A stretch of 64,000 bases of DNA, from positions 62,001 through 126,000 of the forward strand of contig JAMPIW010000007.1 of the NCBI GenBank assembly GCA_040183005.1. The letters are read 5' to 3'. This DNA is from Gammaproteobacteria bacterium (GTDB lineage: Bacteria > Pseudomonadota > Gammaproteobacteria > Ga0077554 > Ga007554). Position 1 is the stretch's first letter; every line of letters starts with the position of its first letter. The translations under genes were made by a program, and so were the position numbers. The notes under the pieces are model-generated. The model was not told where the DNA came from and ran no database searches. It saw only the letters and a list, made by a program, of their open reading frames with translations. Below are positions 26,955 to 35,304 of this stretch, piece after piece.

Positions 26955-28184
26955 TTAGAAGGCAAAGAACAGCCGCACACTGGCGTAATCCATTTTCTTG
27001 GAACTCACGGGGGCGGCGCCCTCGACACCGGCTTTCTGCAGCTCTTTGACATAGGCAGCAGTGAGCTTGATGTTTTGGTAGGGGGCGTACACCAGGCCGC
27101 CGGTCATCTGTGATTCGATTGCACTGCTCGAATAACCATTGTCGGTGCGATCAAAACGCGCCATTGCCATCCAGCCACGCTGAATTTTATAGTCTCCCTG
27201 TAACGCAAAGCCGGTGACATTGCCGTGCGCATCATTGCCGGAGTTGTCCCTGGAGTATTGCGCACGTACATCCACGGGATCAAAGCGCCAATTGCCGGCC
27301 ACAGTATACATTTTCACATTTGTATTTCTGTCATCGTAATAGAGCAGGGAGACCGAGTTCTTCTTCAGAATATCCCAACGCCCCATCAGCCAGTAATCGA
27401 GTTTATTTTTGTTGTCGGGATCCGTCTTGGGATTGGCTAAGGCTGCGGCCCAGATGAATTGGTCGTTGTACCCATAATATTCAATCGCCGATCTTGGATC
27501 ATAGCCGCTACCCACTGGCGTGAAACCACGGTCTTTGCCATCGTTGCTGTAGGATGCAATCTTTGGGACCAGGGAATCAATGCCCGCACCATTGCCATAG
27601 AAAGATGTCCATGTAGTCGGATCCAGTGAGCCAACGCGAGCATTTAGCAGAGTTGTGTCATTAAAGTTTGTCTTGCCGATGAAGTAGCGGTCCATCTCAA
27701 CAACGCCGTCGGGGGAGTGTTCCAGTTCCGCCCAGATTGGAACATCCTTGGCGATGGTTCCGGTTGCAAGCAGGGTGAGTTTGGTGGGCTGGCCGATAGT
27801 TTTTTTGTTGGAATCACCTGTCTTTTCTAGGAGAGAGAGATTGCCAGTGACGGAGAAAATTTCCGAAATCCGTCCTAAAAAGAGGTCGTCTGCTACCTTC
27901 TTTTTTTCTTCTCCATCTTTTGATTTGTCTTCGCCTTCAATACCAGTGACAGCCTGTTCTTCAGAGCTGCCCGGCATCTGGAAACCGTTTCTCATAAAGC
28001 GTTCGCCTTTCTCGTTGAGGCGCGGGAAGGAAACGCTGTGACATTTATTACAAGCGGCCCCCGTGGAGCGGGCAAAGGCCGGTGTGGCTTGCGCGGTTGT
28101 GCTCACCATACTCAACATGCCGCCAAGCACTAAGGAAAATAGTAATGCGATTCCCGCCCAGGTGTTTTTGATCTGTACTATCAT
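26955..28184 (-). CDS. Mono-haem c-type cytochrome fused to an outer-membrane beta-barrel (Cyc2-like layout)
   Basis: The product is 409 residues with a signal peptide, a single N-terminal haem motif in FARSTGAACNKCHSV, followed by PRLNEKGERFMRNGFQMPG, then many alternating beta strands and a final VRLFFAF typical of outer-membrane barrels. A haem domain in front of a porin barrel is the design of Cyc2 iron oxidases and of several barrel-cytochrome families; the sequence here is not close enough by eye to decide. It would let electrons cross the outer membrane without a separate porin-cytochrome complex. It is the last of three genes with a haem-binding protein and a NapC-type protein. Confidence 0.7.
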   Translation of the reverse strand: MIVQIKNTWAGIALLFSLVLGGMLSMVSTTAQATPAFARSTGAACNKCHSVSFPRLNEKGERFMRNGFQMPGSSEEQAVTGIEGEDKSKDGEEKKKVADDLFLGRISEIFSVTGNLSLLEKTGDSNKKTIGQPTKLTLLATGTIAKDVPIWAELEHSPDGVVEMDRYFIGKTNFNDTTLLNARVGSLDPTTWTSFYGNGAGIDSLVPKIASYSNDGKDRGFTPVGSGYDPRSAIEYYGYNDQFIWAAALANPKTDPDNKNKLDYWLMGRWDILKKNSVSLLYYDDRNTNVKMYTVAGNWRFDPVDVRAQYSRDNSGNDAHGNVTGFALQGDYKIQRGWMAMARFDRTDNGYSSSAIESQMTGGLVYAPYQNIKLTAAYVKELQKAGVEGAAPVSSKKMDYASVRLFFAF

Positions 28185-28366
28185 AGATATCTCCCTTTAC
28201 ATTGTTGTTGATCCAATTTGGTAAACCCTGAAAAAGTCCATCCCTGGAATTTTTCAGCTCGCAAAGCAGAAAGCAGCCTCGCTGCACGTTTCAAAATGTA
28301 AGTTTTAAAACGTGTCCATTCATCCCTGAACGGCGGGAATCTCTGAGCAAACCGGAGGTCCCTTTA

Positions 28367-29329
28367 TTATTGTTTAACTGCTATAAAATCCGCATTGCCG
28401 CTATCAATAGCTAAATTTCTTCCGAAAGACAGATAGTGGAAGCGTCCCTCGGTATAGTCATCGTGAATCGCGAATCCCACCATATAGGTAGAACCTGGCG
28501 CAAAATCTTCCTGTCCATCACCGGAAGATTTGAGCGGGCGGCTCATCACCACCGTCCACTTGCCGTCCTTGAATGCCGAGGTGGCATCGATGCTCTTTTC
28601 GGGTTTGTGACGCTTTTCGAGAATGTATCCACTGCCAGCCTTCGCGGGCTGTCCTTTGTTCAGTTTGGCCTGCCAATACTCCATAAAGACGCCGCTTTTC
28701 AGAAGCGTCTCCAGTTCGGCTGGAGACTTGAAGTCATCCCCCCCGCCTTGGCGTTTTAGTTTGTTGCGCGAAGCGGGTAGATAGAGGGTTCTTTCTTTTC
28801 CGGTTGTGGCGCTCGCCATGTCGGTGGCATCATCATGACAACCTGCCCAGCAACCGGCAATGGCAGCTTCCTTGACGACCTTGCCGCTCGCGAACATGAC
28901 AGCGAGTTTTACAGCGTTATCGGGATCCATCTTCTTGGGCGCATGGAAATTGGGGTCGGTCCACTCTACACGTACGTAAAGACGTTCGTTATCGCGGGCG
29001 AACTTGGCATTCGCCTTCAAAAAGCCCGATTTGCCACTGATAGGGGTGGGTTCGAGTTTTTTCCCCGAGACGAGGACGGTGCCCATATCCTTTTCTTCAC
29101 CGTCATGGCATTCGAGGCATTTTGTGCCATTTTTTACGCTTTTTGATGCGCTATGATCTGTCAGCAGCCATTCCCATGATGCCTGGCCGGGATAGAATAA
29201 TACAATATCCTGCCCCTTGACAGCATCCCAATTCACTGTCGGGGCTGCGCTTGCGTGCGTGCCAATCATGCAAAAAGCCGAAGCAACAAATAACGAGAGC
29301 AAAGTCCTTGATGGCGGGTTTTTATTCAT
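28367..29329 (-). CDS. Periplasmic cytochrome with ethylbenzene-dehydrogenase-type haem-binding domain
   Basis: The product is 320 residues with a signal peptide. Two haem c motifs are visible: TKCLECHDG (normal CxxCH) and AGCWAGCHDD, which is C-x3-CH and unusual. The second part (LYVRVEWTDPNFH ... YMVGFAIHDD ... RFHYLSFGR) resembles the haem-binding gamma-type domain of ethylbenzene and DMS dehydrogenases and of membrane-bound cytochromes in that family. It probably shuttles electrons in the periplasm between the NapC-type protein and the outer-membrane cytochrome. Gaps of 38 and 182 bases separate it from its neighbours. Confidence 0.75.
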   Translation of the reverse strand: MNKNPPSRTLLSLFVASAFCMIGTHASAAPTVNWDAVKGQDIVLFYPGQASWEWLLTDHSASKSVKNGTKCLECHDGEEKDMGTVLVSGKKLEPTPISGKSGFLKANAKFARDNERLYVRVEWTDPNFHAPKKMDPDNAVKLAVMFASGKVVKEAAIAGCWAGCHDDATDMASATTGKERTLYLPASRNKLKRQGGGDDFKSPAELETLLKSGVFMEYWQAKLNKGQPAKAGSGYILEKRHKPEKSIDATSAFKDGKWTVVMSRPLKSSGDGQEDFAPGSTYMVGFAIHDDYTEGRFHYLSFGRNLAIDSGNADFIAVKQ

Positions 29330-29367
29330 GGAAGCCTCCTGGTTACGCTGATAAATTGCATGATGAT

Positions 29368-29940
29368 TTACGGGGATATAGAAAAGGTGTCTTCTGCGCC
29401 TTCGTTCTTTTTTGTTTGCTCATGAATTGGTTTGTGTGCGATGCCTTTGTGGCAATCGATGCAGGTTGAGCCATCCTTCATTGCATTCTGGTGCTGTTTC
29501 TGTGCCCTAAGGCGTTGGTTTTTGAGTTCCATGGCGCCAAACTGGTGGCAGTTGCGGCATTCTTGTGAGTTATTCGCTTTCATACTATCCCATACGCGCT
29601 GGGCCATCTCCGGCCGCCTGGCTTCAAATTTCTCTGGTGTATCTATGGTTCCGGCGAGATGATGATAAACATCCTTTGCGGCCATGATTTTGCGAATCAG
29701 CGTGGGTCCCCAGCTCCTGGGAATGTGGCAGTCAGAGCAGTCGGCACGGACACCATCTGGGTTATTGTAGTGAATGGTCTTCTTGTATTCTTCATAAACC
29801 GTTGTTTTCATCTCGTGGCAGGAGATGCAGAATTCGGTTTTGCTGGTATATTCAACTGCGGAAGGAATGGCAAGCGCACCGATAACAATGCCACCGGCAA
29901 ATATAAGGCCAAAGATGTACCACTTGGCGTGACGAAACAT
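29368..29940 (-). CDS. NapC/NirT-family tetrahaem quinol dehydrogenase
   Basis: The product is 190 residues with one N-terminal membrane helix (WYIFGLIFAGGIVIGALAIP) and four CxxCH motifs: CISCH, CSDCH, CRNCH and CIDCH. This is the NapC/NirT/CymA layout, which exchanges electrons between quinol and periplasmic partners. Start 29940 was chosen for AAGGA seven bases upstream; the frame runs further back into the insertion sequence that now lies 62 bases upstream. That insertion has probably removed the native promoter. Confidence 0.9.
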   Translation of the reverse strand: MFRHAKWYIFGLIFAGGIVIGALAIPSAVEYTSKTEFCISCHEMKTTVYEEYKKTIHYNNPDGVRADCSDCHIPRSWGPTLIRKIMAAKDVYHHLAGTIDTPEKFEARRPEMAQRVWDSMKANNSQECRNCHQFGAMELKNQRLRAQKQHQNAMKDGSTCIDCHKGIAHKPIHEQTKKNEGAEDTFSISP

Positions 29941-30002
29941 ATCTTTTCCTTTTGTTGAGTTTTCTTCCATGCCGCAGCAGCCATCGCTGACGGGTGCTGC
30001 TA

Positions 30003-30824
30003 GGTTCTGTTGACGTTTCGCGGTTTTGGTAGAATCCGCCGTTTTAGGTTGGCATGGACAGAACCAAAATAAGCGATAGTGAGTGGGTGCGTATATTGTC
30101 ACACTTAACTAAATTGACGGGCGTGCATCTCGGATCGCCCGATAAATGCAGGCGATTTATGGGCGCATCATTGTGGATACTGCGCACCGGCGCGCAGTGG
30201 CGGACGCTGCCGCCAGAGCATGGCAAATGGAATAGTGTCTTCAAGCGATACTCACGTTGGTGTGCGAATGGCGCATGGGATAGATTGCTCACTTATTTTT
30301 CTGAAGATGCTGATTTACAAGATGTTTCTATTGATGGAACGGTGACAAGAGCGCACGCCTGTGCCGCAGGCGCGGCGGGCAGTTCGGCTGAAAAAGAAGC
30401 GCTGGGGCGCTCCAAAGGTGGGTTTAGCTGTAAGATTCATGCGGCCTGTGATGCACTTGGCATGCCGATTGAATTCATTCTGACGGGTGGCCAAACGGCG
30501 GAGTGCACGGTCGCAATACCGCTGCTGGAAGGCATCCAAACATCAGCACTTCTGGCGGATAAAGGCTACGACACAAACGAGCTGCGCGCGTGGTTAAAGG
30601 CGCGTGGGATAGAGGTTGTGATTCCGCCGAAGTCGAACCGAAAAGAGAAAATTGACTGTGATTATTGGCTTTATAAGGAGCGACATGCCGTCGAATGCAT
30701 GTTTGGCAAGCTCAAGCATTATCGCCGGATTGCTACTCGATATGAGAAAAAAGCTGTTAATTACATGGGAATGCTATCTTTTGCGGCGGTACTTTTGTGG
30801 CTGAGATGAAACGTCAACAGAACC
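30003..30824 (+). mobile_element. IS5-family insertion sequence, intact, 822 bp, TA target duplication
   Basis: Inverted ends GGTTCTGTTGACGTTTC and GAAACGTCAACAGAACC are perfect over 17 bp. Each end is flanked by TA, fitting the 2-bp duplication of some IS5 subgroups. It carries one complete transposase frame. It is inserted between the divergently arranged NapC-type and cytochrome b genes. Confidence 0.9.
30054..30809 (+). CDS. IS5-family DDE transposase
   Basis: The product is 251 residues in one uninterrupted frame. The DDE triad is visible: Asp in VSIDGTVTRAH, Asp in LLADKGYDTNEL, and Glu in AVECMFGKLKHYRRIATRYEK. The N-terminal helix-turn-helix (SDSEWVRILSHL) contacts the inverted ends. 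Many elements of this subgroup need a frameshift between two frames; this one does not. Nothing suggests it is inactive. Confidence 0.93.
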   Translation: MDRTKISDSEWVRILSHLTKLTGVHLGSPDKCRRFMGASLWILRTGAQWRTLPPEHGKWNSVFKRYSRWCANGAWDRLLTYFSEDADLQDVSIDGTVTRAHACAAGAAGSSAEKEALGRSKGGFSCKIHAACDALGMPIEFILTGGQTAECTVAIPLLEGIQTSALLADKGYDTNELRAWLKARGIEVVIPPKSNRKEKIDCDYWLYKERHAVECMFGKLKHYRRIATRYEKKAVNYMGMLSFAAVLLWLR

Positions 30825-30828
30825 TAGT

Positions 30829-30915
30829 GTTTAATTGCATTAGCTGGTGATATTACATTCTATATCACACAATTTATTTTTAACTTTGATACGGCATTAG
30901 CTTATGCAATTAAAC
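30829..30915. repeat. Inverted repeat immediately beside the IS element
   Basis: GTTTAATTGCATTAGC (30829-30844) and GCTTATGCAATTAAAC (30900-30915) are complementary with one mismatch and enclose 55 AT-rich bases. It may be a regulatory dyad of the original cytochrome promoter region or a small non-autonomous element. The remaining bases to 31236 hold the leader of cytochrome b and no other gene that I can support. Confidence 0.4.
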
Positions 30916-31236
30916 GCTGGCACAGTATGATAGGCGATCAATATTAATTTAAGATTAAGGCCCCGTTAGTCGCCTGTCACATTCAATGGCATTGGGTGAT
31001 GTGTCTGCGCGGCAGATTTTTTGGGTCGAGAGGGTATGGTTGCTGATCGGCGTTAACCTTGTTTTAAGTGTGGCCGCGTAATATGCACCCCATAGCAAGG
31101 CATGGGGTCTTGCCGGTTTTTGAGACAAGTGGCGATCATGCATACTTCAAGCAAACATGTTCTGACCAATACGGCAACAATGAGCGCGTCTGTTGGCGCG
31201 CGTCCTTCCAAGTCATCGTCAGACGAGATTCGAGCC

Positions 31237-31815
31237 ATGAAATACAACAAATTGACACGCTGGCTTCATGCCGGTATTGCGCTGGGCGTCACCTTGCAGC
31301 TATTGCTTAGTTTGGTTATGGAAACACCAAGGCCGGGCCGGCCTTTCGGCGGCCTGGAAGCTACTGCTTTTGAATCTCACGAAGTGATTGGGTTATTTGT
31401 GTTCGGCGTGTTGCTGTTGCACTGGCTTTTTCTATTGTCCGGCCATATCCGTCTCGGGATGGAGCATTTGTTCCCATGGTTTTCGCGGCAACGCCGCGAT
31501 GCCGTGACAGATGAAATCAAACAGCAGTGGGTGCGGCGCCGCTTGGATGACACGCATCAGATCAGTGCCATTGCCGGTGCAACTCATGGCCTCGGCCTGC
31601 TGGTGACGAGCATCATGGCGATAACCGGCGTCACCGTCTACTTCGGTATGGCGGAAAACGGCGCGATGCCGCCCGCCGTGGATTTCATCAAGGAAACGCA
31701 CAGCTTTTTTGCAACGTTCATGTGGATCTACCTGATCAGTCATGCGGGCGTTGGAATGGTCCATCAGTGGCTGGGGCATCGCACGGTTTCCGATATGTTT
31801 GATTTGCGAAAATAG
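31237..31815 (+). CDS. Di-haem cytochrome b (b561 / Ni-Fe hydrogenase b-subunit type)
   Basis: The product is about 192 residues beginning MKYNKLTRWLHAGIALGVT, the standard opening of this membrane cytochrome family, with four hydrophobic helices and His residues in RWLHAG, FESHEVIG, LLHWLF and LISHAGVGMVHQ as haem ligands. It would pass electrons between quinones and periplasmic cytochromes. In-frame starts exist at 31102 and 31138, which would add an unusual soluble N-terminus. The next element is a cut-off response-regulator gene, as in the cytochrome b561-regulator pairs seen in many proteobacteria. Confidence 0.75.
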   Translation: MKYNKLTRWLHAGIALGVTLQLLLSLVMETPRPGRPFGGLEATAFESHEVIGLFVFGVLLLHWLFLLSGHIRLGMEHLFPWFSRQRRDAVTDEIKQQWVRRRLDDTHQISAIAGATHGLGLLVTSIMAITGVTVYFGMAENGAMPPAVDFIKETHSFFATFMWIYLISHAGVGMVHQWLGHRTVSDMFDLRK

Positions 31816-31827
31816 CAGATTTGGCAT

Positions 31828-31899
31828 ATGCGCATACTGCTGGTTGAAGATGATCAGATGATCGGCGAAAGCGTCCGTCACGGATTGCGCCATGCCTGA
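31828..31899 (+). pseudogene. Response-regulator stub (first 23 codons)
   Basis: ATG at 31828 starts MRILLVEDDQMIGESVRHGL, an unmistakable N-terminus of an OmpR-type receiver domain (QseB/PmrA-like) with the acidic pair EDD, then the frame stops after 23 codons. The rest of the gene is missing and the following sequence is a DUF11 fragment in the opposite orientation. The cytochrome locus has therefore lost its two-component regulator at this point. Confidence 0.75.
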
Positions 31900-31941
31900 C
31901 GTTATTTCCGAACAACGTGGTCTCAATTCTCAACTTGCACG

Positions 31942-32508
31942 CTAAAGTTCACCTGGCCTGGCCTGGCCTGGCGCCGCCGGTGACAGGTTTCCCGTCAACG
32001 TCCATTCGATAGCTCCCTTTGCTCCGGCCGCCGGTTGAGTGGTTACGTTGCAGGCGGTGATGCCCGCCGGTAGCGGTGCGCCGCAGTTTGCCGACAGAAA
32101 TGTGGTGTACGCCGGTGTGGCATCACGGAGGACAATAGCGCTGACAGGGGTGCTGCCATTATTCTGGTAAGTAATTGTGTAGGTGATAGCTTCGCCAAGC
32201 TTGACAGTGAGCTTGTCGATGCTCTTGATGAGCGCCAGCCCCACGCTGCCTACTTGCGTCGTGTCGGTTAACGTCAGCGTGGAGGATAAGGCAGGGCTGG
32301 CATTGGTGTAGCTAAAGCTGGCGCCTATCGTTATCCCGTCCTGCGTGTTCATTGCGGTGCCTGGCGGGATGCTCACCTTGTCGATCAGGCACATTTGCTG
32401 GGCGGCCGTAACACTGATTGCGCCGGGCCGCCGTTTTATATAAGCTCTTGAATCTATTGCAAACTGTCTTGAGGTGCCTCTTGTCCAAGGAGTTTGGGTG
32501 GCCGACAA
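31942..32508 (-). pseudogene. Fragment of a DUF11-repeat surface protein
   Basis: The frame encodes about 188 residues of which most (SYTNASPALSSTLTLTDTT, then GLALIKSIDKLTVKLGEAIT) match DUF11-type beta-sandwich repeats of large secreted proteins. There is no signal peptide and the only start is a TTG, so the 5' part is missing. At the 3' end, the expected strand is lost where four CCAGG units occur and the frame ends in APGQARPGEL, so a slip in that repeat probably caused a frameshift. It overlaps the upstream region of the response regulator on the other strand. Confidence 0.65.
31952..31971. repeat. Four tandem CCTGG units at the end of the DUF11 fragment
   Basis: The pentamer is repeated four times in succession. 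Because five is not a multiple of three, gain or loss of a unit changes the reading frame. It sits exactly where the DUF11 homology of the fragment ends. Confidence 0.85.
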
Positions 32509-32565
32509 CCTGTGTTACTATCGCCACGCAAACAGGGACCCTCACGGTCCAACAGGAAGCACACC

Positions 32566-33255
32566 ATGAATATAGGATTAGTAGAAGACGACTTCGATCA
32601 GGCAGAATTCACCAGGCTGCTGCTCAACTACTCCGGCCACGAGTGCCAGCACTTCGCCAACGCCCACGATTTCATGGCGTCCGAACAGGGCAGGCATTTC
32701 GATCTGCTGATCCTGGACTGGGTGTTGCCTGACTTGAGTGGCATGGAGATTGTGGACTGGGTGCGCAATACCCAACGCTGGACCATGCCCATCATGATGG
32801 TCACCAGCCAGCGCCGCGAGGAAGACACGGTTGCGGCGCTCAAGATGGGCGCGGATGACTACATGATCAAACCGCTGCGCCAGTTCGAATTCCTCGCCCG
32901 CATTGACGCACTGACGCGGCGCGGCCGCGAAAGTGGTTCACCCAAAAAGAACGAAATCACCGTCGGCCCCTTCGTTATCTGCGCCTCGGACCGCACAATA
33001 ACCAAGGACGGAGCGCGCGTCGACCTTTCCCCCAAGGAATTCGACCTGACGCTGCTCTTCTTCCGCAACGTGAACACCACGCTCTCGCGCGTCAACCTGC
33101 TCGATAGCATCTGGGACTACAACACCCACGTCAATACCCGCACACTCGAAACCCATGTCAGCCGGGTACGCAGCAAGCTTGGTCTCGTCCCGGAAAACGG
33201 CTGGCGCCTGTCCCCCGTTTATCAGCATGGCTACCGTTTGGAGAAGGTAGGCTAG
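32566..33255 (+). CDS. OmpR/PhoB-family response regulator, orphan
   Basis: The product is 229 residues: a receiver domain (about 1-118) with EDD near the N-terminus, phospho-acceptor Asp in LLILDWVLPDLSG, Thr in MMVTSQ, Lys in YMIKPLRQFEF; then a winged helix (SPKEFDLTLLFF ... TRTLETHVSRVRSKLGL ... HGYRLEKVG). AGGAAG precedes the ATG at 32566. No histidine kinase is nearby, so its partner is elsewhere. A DUF2220 gene follows after 34 bases and may be co-transcribed. Confidence 0.9.
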   Translation: MNIGLVEDDFDQAEFTRLLLNYSGHECQHFANAHDFMASEQGRHFDLLILDWVLPDLSGMEIVDWVRNTQRWTMPIMMVTSQRREEDTVAALKMGADDYMIKPLRQFEFLARIDALTRRGRESGSPKKNEITVGPFVICASDRTITKDGARVDLSPKEFDLTLLFFRNVNTTLSRVNLLDSIWDYNTHVNTRTLETHVSRVRSKLGLVPENGWRLSPVYQHGYRLEKVG

Positions 33256-33289
33256 CCCTTTGCTGGGGTGCGCCATGCAAGGTGGATTC

Positions 33290-34426
33290 ATGGACGCGCC
33301 GCGCTGGTTGGAAGACGAAAGGGAAATCCTCGAGCTGCTTCACGCCTTTCTTGACAAACTGGACCGCAAACCCGCCGAAGAGTGGCAGCATCCACCGGCG
33401 GTAACACTAAACCAACCCTGTTTTCCCCGCTTGTTTCAGTTCGGCCAGGATGCCGACCGCACGTGGGGATTGTTGCGCGCGCTTGAGCAAGACTTTCACG
33501 TACTTACCATCAAGCTTGACCGCAAACGCGGCCCCTACGAACCTGAATATGCCCGTGCCCGCCTAGTGCTGAATCCTACGATGGAAGACACACTGCGTAA
33601 CTGGCTGGCGCGGCCCAGGGAAACGCCGCTGCTCCGCCAATGGCAGGAGGCCGTTGAACGCGCGCAACACCATTTTCCGGGAGACAGCACCCGCCTCAAA
33701 GCCCGCCCCATCGTCATTCCCGGGAAGTCGCCCGAGGACATCGTCAAGGCGTTCATAGCCATTGCCGACATTGGCCGCAACGAACTCAATCTGCGCCAGA
33801 TCAGCGCGCTTTCTTTCTGGGGGCATTCCAAGATCCTGGATAATCGTGAAGACCTGCTCACCGCCCTCTATCGCCATCTGGCCATCAAGCCTAGAAAGAT
33901 ACTGGTGAATGTCTATTTGCCAAAAACCGTTACCGGCGTTCTTTTTATAGAAAATCAGGACAGCTACACCAGCGCCGTCGAAGGCGCGCCCGCCGCTGCG
34001 GCCAACATGGCACTGGTCTATTGCTCCGGATTTCGCGGCAGCGCACAGCGCATCCGTGATCAGGCAGGGGTTAGCCTGCATTACCAGGGTGAGGGGTATG
34101 GGCGCTGGAGGGAAAGCTGGGAGCAATGGTGGTTATCGAGCAATGCTTATCCATGGCCGACCTATTTCTGGGGAGATCTGGATTATTCCGGAATGGCCAT
34201 TTTGAAGGCTTTGCGGCAGCGCTTTCCCGAGATGCAAGCCTGGCCGCCGGGATACCACGATATGCTCCGTCATCTGCTCGAAGGACGTGGCCACTCCCCG
34301 GAAATGGGGGATAAAGAAGAGCAGATCGACCCTGGGATGACAGGGTGCCCGCTTGCCGACAATGTGCTGTTACCGGCGATCCGTGAACACAAATTATTTG
34401 TGGATCAGGAGATTGTTTTCAGGTGA
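33290..34426 (+). CDS. JetD-like (Wadjet subunit D) DUF3322/DUF2220 protein, orphan
   Basis: The product is 378 residues. The C-terminal half has the TOPRIM-like features of DUF2220/JetD: Glu in VLFIENQDSYTS and Asp-x-Asp in YFWGDLDYSGMAILKALRQRFP. The N-terminal half is consistent with the DNA-binding DUF3322 region. In Wadjet, JetD is the nuclease that cuts plasmids gripped by the JetABC SMC complex. No jetA, jetB or jetC lies in the window, so it is an orphan or part of another system. ATG 33290 has AAGGTGG upstream; earlier in-frame starts at 33260 and 33275 are less supported. It follows an orphan response regulator. Confidence 0.75.
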   Translation: MDAPRWLEDEREILELLHAFLDKLDRKPAEEWQHPPAVTLNQPCFPRLFQFGQDADRTWGLLRALEQDFHVLTIKLDRKRGPYEPEYARARLVLNPTMEDTLRNWLARPRETPLLRQWQEAVERAQHHFPGDSTRLKARPIVIPGKSPEDIVKAFIAIADIGRNELNLRQISALSFWGHSKILDNREDLLTALYRHLAIKPRKILVNVYLPKTVTGVLFIENQDSYTSAVEGAPAAAANMALVYCSGFRGSAQRIRDQAGVSLHYQGEGYGRWRESWEQWWLSSNAYPWPTYFWGDLDYSGMAILKALRQRFPEMQAWPPGYHDMLRHLLEGRGHSPEMGDKEEQIDPGMTGCPLADNVLLPAIREHKLFVDQEIVFR

Positions 34427-34455
34427 AGATTGATGCGATAGGCAAAGCGGCTGGT

Positions 34456-35304
34456 TTAGCGTTTGCCTGATAGCAATGAGTCGAGATAGTCAATAAGTGC
34501 CCGGCGATATTCTTTGCCTTTGAAAGCCTCGATATGGCCGCTTCCCGGAACGACCCAGAGGGTTTTAGGGTCGGCTGCCACGTTGTAGAGCCGTTGACCG
34601 TGCGAAAGCGGTACGATACGATCCCGGTCACCATAGACGAGCAGTATCGGTATCGGCGTGACGCGCGCCACTGTATTCACTGGGCTGTAATCGTCGTTTA
34701 TTGTCCATGACAACGGGTATTGCAAGGGCCATGTCATCCAGAAACCTGCCAGTTTTTCGCGGGTGATGTCGCGGTAACTGGAAAAGGCGCTTTCGACGAT
34801 CAATGCCTTGATGCGTGAACGGTGGCGGCTGTGTGCCACAGTGTAGGTGGCTACGGCGCCCCCCAGGCTTTGGCCTAATACGATAAGCGGGGTGTCACGA
34901 GCCTCGGGCATTTCCGCCACGGCGTCGAGGGCGCTCTCCGCGTCCGCGTGCAGCCCCTTGATTTCCGGTGTTCCCCGCGATGCTCCATAGCCCCTGTAAT
35001 CGGGAAGAAAGACGTTAAAACCCTCTTTGGGCAACCAGTGTACGGCGCCGATATGCGTGCTGATGTTCTCGGCATTGCCATGAAAAAAGACGACTGTGCC
35101 GCGTGCAGTGCCTTGCGCGGGTAGCCACCAGCCGTGCAGGGGCATATTGTCGTGCGACGTGAAAGATACATCACGGTAGTTGAGGCCAATCTGGTCTGGC
35201 GTGCGCACATGTTGCTGCATGGGATGAAAGAACAATCCCGTGCAGCCGGCAAGGGAGGGGAGCAGAAGAAAAAATAGCGCCCGCCATGTTTTCAGAGAAA
35301 CCAT
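34456..35304 (-). CDS. Alpha/beta-hydrolase lipoprotein (BEM46-like)
   Basis: The product is 282 residues with a lipoprotein signal (LLPSLAGCTG). The catalytic triad is visible: nucleophile Ser in VLGQSLGGAVA, Asp in VYGDRDRIVP, His in PGSGHIEAF; oxyanion region FFHGNAENIS. It is a serine hydrolase of the envelope with unknown substrate. It overlaps the preceding DUF4105 gene by 13 bases, so the two are coupled. Confidence 0.85.
   Translation of the reverse strand: MVSLKTWRALFFLLLPSLAGCTGLFFHPMQQHVRTPDQIGLNYRDVSFTSHDNMPLHGWWLPAQGTARGTVVFFHGNAENISTHIGAVHWLPKEGFNVFLPDYRGYGASRGTPEIKGLHADAESALDAVAEMPEARDTPLIVLGQSLGGAVATYTVAHSRHRSRIKALIVESAFSSYRDITREKLAGFWMTWPLQYPLSWTINDDYSPVNTVARVTPIPILLVYGDRDRIVPLSHGQRLYNVAADPKTLWVVPGSGHIEAFKGKEYRRALIDYLDSLLSGKR

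Noticed and set aside
31432-31926. 164-codon open frame antisense to cytochrome b
   Set aside because: Overlaps the conserved membrane protein and the regulator stub, no ribosome site or family.
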